From Lachnospiraceae bacterium (GTDB lineage: Bacteria > Bacillota > Clostridia > Lachnospirales > Lachnospiraceae): 8,654 nucleotides of DNA. A program made the position numbers and the translations under genes. Below, piece by piece: positions 5,964 through 8,654 of this stretch (the stretch's first letter is position 1; every line of letters starts with the position of its first letter). The stretch lies in the NCBI GenBank assembly GCA_009774345.1, contig VSNR01000179.1, forward strand, positions 1-8,654, read 5' to 3'. Under the pieces are notes generated by a model. That model was not told where the DNA came from. It did not search any database and was given only the letters and a program-made list of their open reading frames with translations.

Positions 5964-6102
5964 GTAACAGTTCAGTCCAGAACTTTGCACTAGCTGCAAA
6001 GTTCGTGAAACAGCGTAGTAACTGAGATGCATCAAGCCAACCGCGAAGCGGTTTTTGCATGGCTTGATGCCTGTAACAGGAAGCCGAAGGCTGAATTGTT
6101 GC
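5964..6102. repeat. structured intergenic element, multi-arm fold
   Basis: A 139-bp stretch that folds almost completely. The outer stem 5964-5977 pairs with 6089-6102 (14 pairs including G-U). Arm one is a perfect 10-bp hairpin, GAACTTTGCA at 5980-5989 with 5995-6004. Arm two is a perfect 11-bp stem, GCATCAAGCCA at 6029-6039 with 6060-6070, capped by a nested ACCGC-GAA-GCGGT (6040-6052). TGTAACAG occurs at 5963-5970 and 6072-6079. A T6 run follows at 6105-6110. AGCC-GAA-GGCT (6082-6092) is an alternative small hairpin that competes with the outer stem. It has no open reading frame of note. The shape suggests a dispersed extragenic repeat or non-autonomous element of the kind seen in Lachnospiraceae, or a small structured RNA. 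Copy number cannot be seen from this window. Confidence 0.65.
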
Positions 6103-6131
6103 CCTTTTTTATATGATCATAATAGAATGCC

Positions 6132-6160
6132 TTGAAATAGTACCAAGTATTTGATAGAAT
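6132..6160 (+). promoter_or_regulatory. candidate promoter of kinase-lipoprotein operon
   Basis: TTGAAA (6132-6137) and TAGAAT (6155-6160) are 17 bases apart. A start near 6167 would give an unusually long leader of about 170 nt before the kinase ATG. The remaining leader (6167-6338) is A/T-rich and holds a 10-bp direct repeat ATTGCTTTTC at 6183-6192 and 6206-6215 and only very short open frames. Confidence 0.5.
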
Positions 6161-6311
6161 AACATATAGACAATCACCGCCGATTGCTTTTCGGTAAAAA
6201 TAAGTATTGCTTTTCTTTAATATGGGCGTTAAAATAGTTAGAGGTAAGATGAATGATTTTTCAGAAAAAAGATAAAATGCACGATACATAGAAATATATG
6301 AACAAGATGAC

Positions 6312-6335
6312 ATGAAAGGACAGGCTGTAAGCTGA
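6312..6335 (+). other. possible 7-codon upstream reading frame
   Basis: ATG at 6312 opens MKGQAVS and stops with TGA at 6333-6335, three bases before the kinase ATG and in the same frame. AAAGGA at 6315-6320 lies inside it, 18 bases before the kinase start, too far for a normal ribosome site. It may couple translation to the kinase, or be the tail of a lost upstream gene. No good ribosome site precedes it. Confidence 0.25.
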
Positions 6336-6338
6336 AAA

Positions 6339-7844
6339 ATGAAACATCTTAGAAAATATTCCATAAAAAAACATTCCATAAAACAGGAAATTGCACTGAT
6401 TTTTATTACGGTGATGGCGGGGACGATCATTCTCTGCTGGGTGATCAACAATAGTTTTCTGGAGAAATTTTATATCCAGAATAAGAAAAATGCCATAAAA
6501 GATGCGTATTTCAGAATGAATGAGGTTCTGGCAAACGGGGATATAACCTCGGAGGAATATGACCTTGAACTGCGCAAAACCTGTGATATGTACAATATTG
6601 GACTGCTGGTGATAGATGCCGCATCCAATACTGTGAAATCCAACACGAGGGACGCAGATAAGCTAATGCGCAGACTCTATGATAATTTCTTCAAACCGGG
6701 AAGTGATATGAATTATCTGGATGTGGGAAACAATTATTATATGGCAACGGTGATGGACAAGTCTACATATACAGAGTATCTGGAAATGTGGGGTGTTCTG
6801 AATAATGGCAATCTTTTTCTCATACGTTCCCCTATCGAGAGTATACGCGACAGTGTGAAGCTGTCCAACCGTTTTTTGGCGTATGTGGGATTTATAGCGA
6901 CGGTCATCAGCGCAGTGCTGATCTGGTTTGTGACGACCAGAATCACAAGACCGATTATGGAGTTAAAAAACATTTCCGAGCAGATGACGAAGCTTAATTT
7001 TGAGACGAAGTATGAGAGCCGGGGACAAAATGAGATAGATCTGCTTGGCAGGCATATCAATGAACTTTCAAGTACCCTGGAAAGGACAATTTCGGAATTA
7101 AAAACTGCAAACAATGAACTACAGCGGGATATAGAGAAAAAAGAACAGATTGATGAGATGCGCAAAGAATTTTTGTCAAACGTTTCCCATGAATTAAAAA
7201 CTCCCATAGCACTAATACAGGGATATGCAGAGGGGCTTATGGAAGGCATCAATGATGATGATATAGAAAGCAGAAATTTTTATTGTGAAGTGATTATAGA
7301 TGAAGCAGGGAAAATGAATACGATGGTCAAAAAGCTGCTTGATCTAAACCAGTTGGAATTTGGCAATGATGTTGTCACGATGGAGCGTTTTGACATTACG
7401 GCGCTCATTCGCAATTTTATCGCATCAGCGGAGATTCTGATTAGTCAGAATGAAGTGAAGGTAAGACTCGATGAAGCAGAGCCGATCTATGTATGGGCAG
7501 ATGAATTTAAGACAGAAGAAATCATACGCAATTTTTTCAGCAATGCGATGAATCATGTGTCCGGTGACAGAGTGATCGAGATAAAATATCAATTGATTGA
7601 ACAGGAAAATGCCAATAAAGTACGGATCCGCGTATTCAATACCGGAGAGCCAATACCAGAGGAGTCTCTCACGCACATATGGGAGAAATTCTATAAGGTA
7701 GATAAGGCGCGGACACGGGAATACGGCGGCAGCGGCGTAGGATTATCCATCGTAAAAGCGATCATGGAATCCATGAACCAGCGTTACGGTGTTATCAATT
7801 ATACCAATGGTGTAGAGTTCTGGTTTGAACTTGAAACCAAATAA
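6339..7844 (+). CDS. membrane sensor histidine kinase
   Basis: A 501-residue two-component sensor kinase. A membrane segment near 17-37 and another near 179-199 enclose an extracytoplasmic sensor of about 140 residues with no recognised fold. HAMP follows near 198-252 (TRITRPIMELKNISEQM), then a short coiled coil 245-275. The HisKA motif FLSNVSHELKTPI has the phosphoacceptor His284. The ATPase domain shows the N-box NFFSNAMNH (398-406), G1 as VFNTGEPIP (432-440; Asn in place of the usual Asp, as in VanS-like kinases), the F-box IWEKFYK (447-453) and the G2 box GGSGVGLS (463-470). All catalytic parts are present. No response regulator gene lies on either side within the window, which is odd for this class. 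No Shine-Dalgarno is found at normal distance. The lipoprotein gene follows after 16 bp and is probably co-transcribed. Confidence 0.93.
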   Translation: MKHLRKYSIKKHSIKQEIALIFITVMAGTIILCWVINNSFLEKFYIQNKKNAIKDAYFRMNEVLANGDITSEEYDLELRKTCDMYNIGLLVIDAASNTVKSNTRDADKLMRRLYDNFFKPGSDMNYLDVGNNYYMATVMDKSTYTEYLEMWGVLNNGNLFLIRSPIESIRDSVKLSNRFLAYVGFIATVISAVLIWFVTTRITRPIMELKNISEQMTKLNFETKYESRGQNEIDLLGRHINELSSTLERTISELKTANNELQRDIEKKEQIDEMRKEFLSNVSHELKTPIALIQGYAEGLMEGINDDDIESRNFYCEVIIDEAGKMNTMVKKLLDLNQLEFGNDVVTMERFDITALIRNFIASAEILISQNEVKVRLDEAEPIYVWADEFKTEEIIRNFFSNAMNHVSGDRVIEIKYQLIEQENANKVRIRVFNTGEPIPEESLTHIWEKFYKVDKARTREYGGSGVGLSIVKAIMESMNQRYGVINYTNGVEFWFELETK

Positions 7845-7848
7845 ATAT

Positions 7849-7863
7849 GGAGGTGTTGATTTG
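7849..7863 (+). promoter_or_regulatory. ribosome site that sets a TTG start
   Basis: GGAGGTG at 7849-7855, seven bases from the GGAGG core to TTG at 7861. This start places a proper lysine-rich signal peptide first, whereas the earlier in-frame TTG at 7825 lies inside the kinase gene and has no ribosome site. Confidence 0.8.
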
Positions 7864-8619
7864 AAAAAGGGAAAGGTTTTAGGGCTTTTTGCCATGTCTG
7901 CAATGCTGCTGACCGGCTGCATAGATGCCATGCCAGAGCTCACGGCGGAGCAGTCGGACATCATTACAGAATATGCGGCAGGGGTGCTGCTAAAATATTC
8001 ATCCAATTACAATTATAAAATTGCGGATGAGGAGGAAGTGCTTGCAGCGATGGCAGCCCGGCAGGAAGCTGCCGAACCTGAGACAGCAGCAGAGACTGAG
8101 CCCGAAACGGACATTGTACAGGCGGAGGGGGAAGCAAATCAAAATACATCTCCAACAGAAGCAGAGACAGAGACGGAAGCAGAACAGGTACAGTTTGTGA
8201 CAGATCTTGATTTTGCGGCAGAGCTGGGAATTGATGATCTGATTATCCGCTATCAGTCGTTTGAGATCTGTAGTGCGTATCCCGGGGACAACACAGGATT
8301 TAGCGTAGATGCCGCACAGGGCAAGAAACTTCTGGTCATGCATTTTGATATGGAAGGTCTGCCGGAGGAGGATGTTGACTGCAATCTGTTTGATTATGAA
8401 ATCAAGATGCGCGTCAATATCAATGATACAGGGTCCACATCTGTATTGAGTACGCTGATTCCCAATGATCTTGGTACCTATATGGATATCGTACCGGCAG
8501 GAGAAATCGTGGATGTCGTGGCAGTGGCAGAGATTGATGACATGACAGCAGAAGAGATTCAGACATTGACACTGCACGCCGCTTCAAACAGCCAGTCTTG
8601 CACTGTAAAGTTAAAATAA
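7861..8619 (+). CDS. secreted lipoprotein with acidic linker, unknown function
   Basis: A 252-residue lipoprotein counted from TTG 7861. The signal peptide has KKGK, a hydrophobic core and the lipobox LTGC with the lipidated Cys20, so it is anchored to the outer face of the membrane. A short conserved-looking stretch follows (20-60), then a Glu/Ala/Thr-rich low-complexity linker near 64-118 with repeated ETE/AE units, and a C-terminal domain of about 130 residues rich in beta strand (GKKLLVMHFDMEG near 163-175), which recalls DUF4352-type immunoglobulin-like domains; that resemblance is uncertain. It follows the histidine kinase by 16 bp and probably shares its promoter, so it may be a sensor partner or an envelope target of that kinase. 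The strong acid bias of the linker suggests an extended tether through the cell wall. Confidence 0.8.
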   Translation: MKKGKVLGLFAMSAMLLTGCIDAMPELTAEQSDIITEYAAGVLLKYSSNYNYKIADEEEVLAAMAARQEAAEPETAAETEPETDIVQAEGEANQNTSPTEAETETEAEQVQFVTDLDFAAELGIDDLIIRYQSFEICSAYPGDNTGFSVDAAQGKKLLVMHFDMEGLPEEDVDCNLFDYEIKMRVNINDTGSTSVLSTLIPNDLGTYMDIVPAGEIVDVVAVAEIDDMTAEEIQTLTLHAASNSQSCTVKLK

Positions 8620-8621
8620 CG

Positions 8622-8645
8622 TTACGGTTCACTTCGTGCCAGTAA
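8622..8645 (+). other. hairpin after lipoprotein gene
   Basis: TTACGG pairs with CC-A-GTAA through single-strand bulges, and CAC-TTC-GTG forms the tip: about nine pairs in total. Only four T follow before the window ends, so it may be a terminator or the first part of another intergenic repeat cut by the edge. Confidence 0.35.
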
Positions 8646-8654
8646 ATGTATTTT

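Noticed and set aside
5684..6025. Open frame of 113 codons on the plus strand
   Set aside because: It overlaps the HAAS gene in another frame, runs through the operon terminator and into the structured repeat, and has no ribosome site or recognisable motif.
5964..6102. CRISPR array or riboswitch at the structured element
   Set aside because: There is no regular repeat-spacer pattern, and I could not match it to a known riboswitch class.
6032..6451. Open frame of 139 codons on the minus strand upstream of the kinase
   Set aside because: It starts inside the kinase gene on the opposite strand, ends in the structured repeat, has low-quality composition and no ribosome site.
7825..7860. Earlier TTG start for the lipoprotein
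   Set aside because: It lies inside the kinase gene without a ribosome site and would put 12 residues before the signal peptide.
8080..8190. Possible tandem repeat in the Glu/Ala/Thr-rich part of the lipoprotein
   Set aside because: The GAGACAGAG-type units are irregular; it is low-complexity coding sequence, not a clean repeat array.

Overview
The window looks like chromosomal DNA of a Gram-positive anaerobe of the Clostridia, most likely a Lachnospiraceae member. Support comes from strong AGGAGG-type ribosome binding sites, modest G+C, PadR/HAAS and AIM24 gene content, a lipoprotein started at TTG, and long hairpin plus T-run terminators. This is inference from content; no single marker fixes the genus.

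Left part (1-4030), all genes on the plus strand: a DUF1015 protein with a DGHHR motif, an MscS-type mechanosensitive channel, a tRNA-Thr(CGU) with its own promoter and terminator, a divergent RdgB/HAM1-like nucleotide pyrophosphatase, and an AIM24-family protein. The pyrophosphatase gene starts just past the tRNA terminator with no room for an obvious promoter of its own. A perfect 19-bp inverted repeat at 3985-4030 ends this side and also serves the convergent minus-strand gene.

Middle (4039-5963): the minus-strand gene 4039-4710 is the most unusual item. Its first 46 residues resemble the RRXRR/PLMP-like N-terminal module known from IscB-type proteins, but no nuclease follows, only an acidic linker and a helical region. 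A near-perfect Shine-Dalgarno sits inside the gene and would start a 169-residue form lacking that module. The start region is also copied, 25 bp with one mismatch, 70 bp upstream in the predicted mRNA leader. Together these suggest a two-product gene with possible control at the RNA level. Divergent from it is a PadR regulator plus HAAS/DUF1700 membrane protein operon, with a palindrome at the promoter that could be the PadR operator, closed by a terminator.

Right part (5964-8654): a 139-bp sequence able to fold into a multi-arm structure, probably a dispersed intergenic repeat, then a candidate promoter and a leader of about 170 nt, a membrane sensor histidine kinase without a response regulator next to it, and a lipoprotein gene 16 bp downstream. 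The kinase and lipoprotein probably form an envelope-sensing operon that may continue past the window. A small hairpin follows the lipoprotein gene at the window edge.
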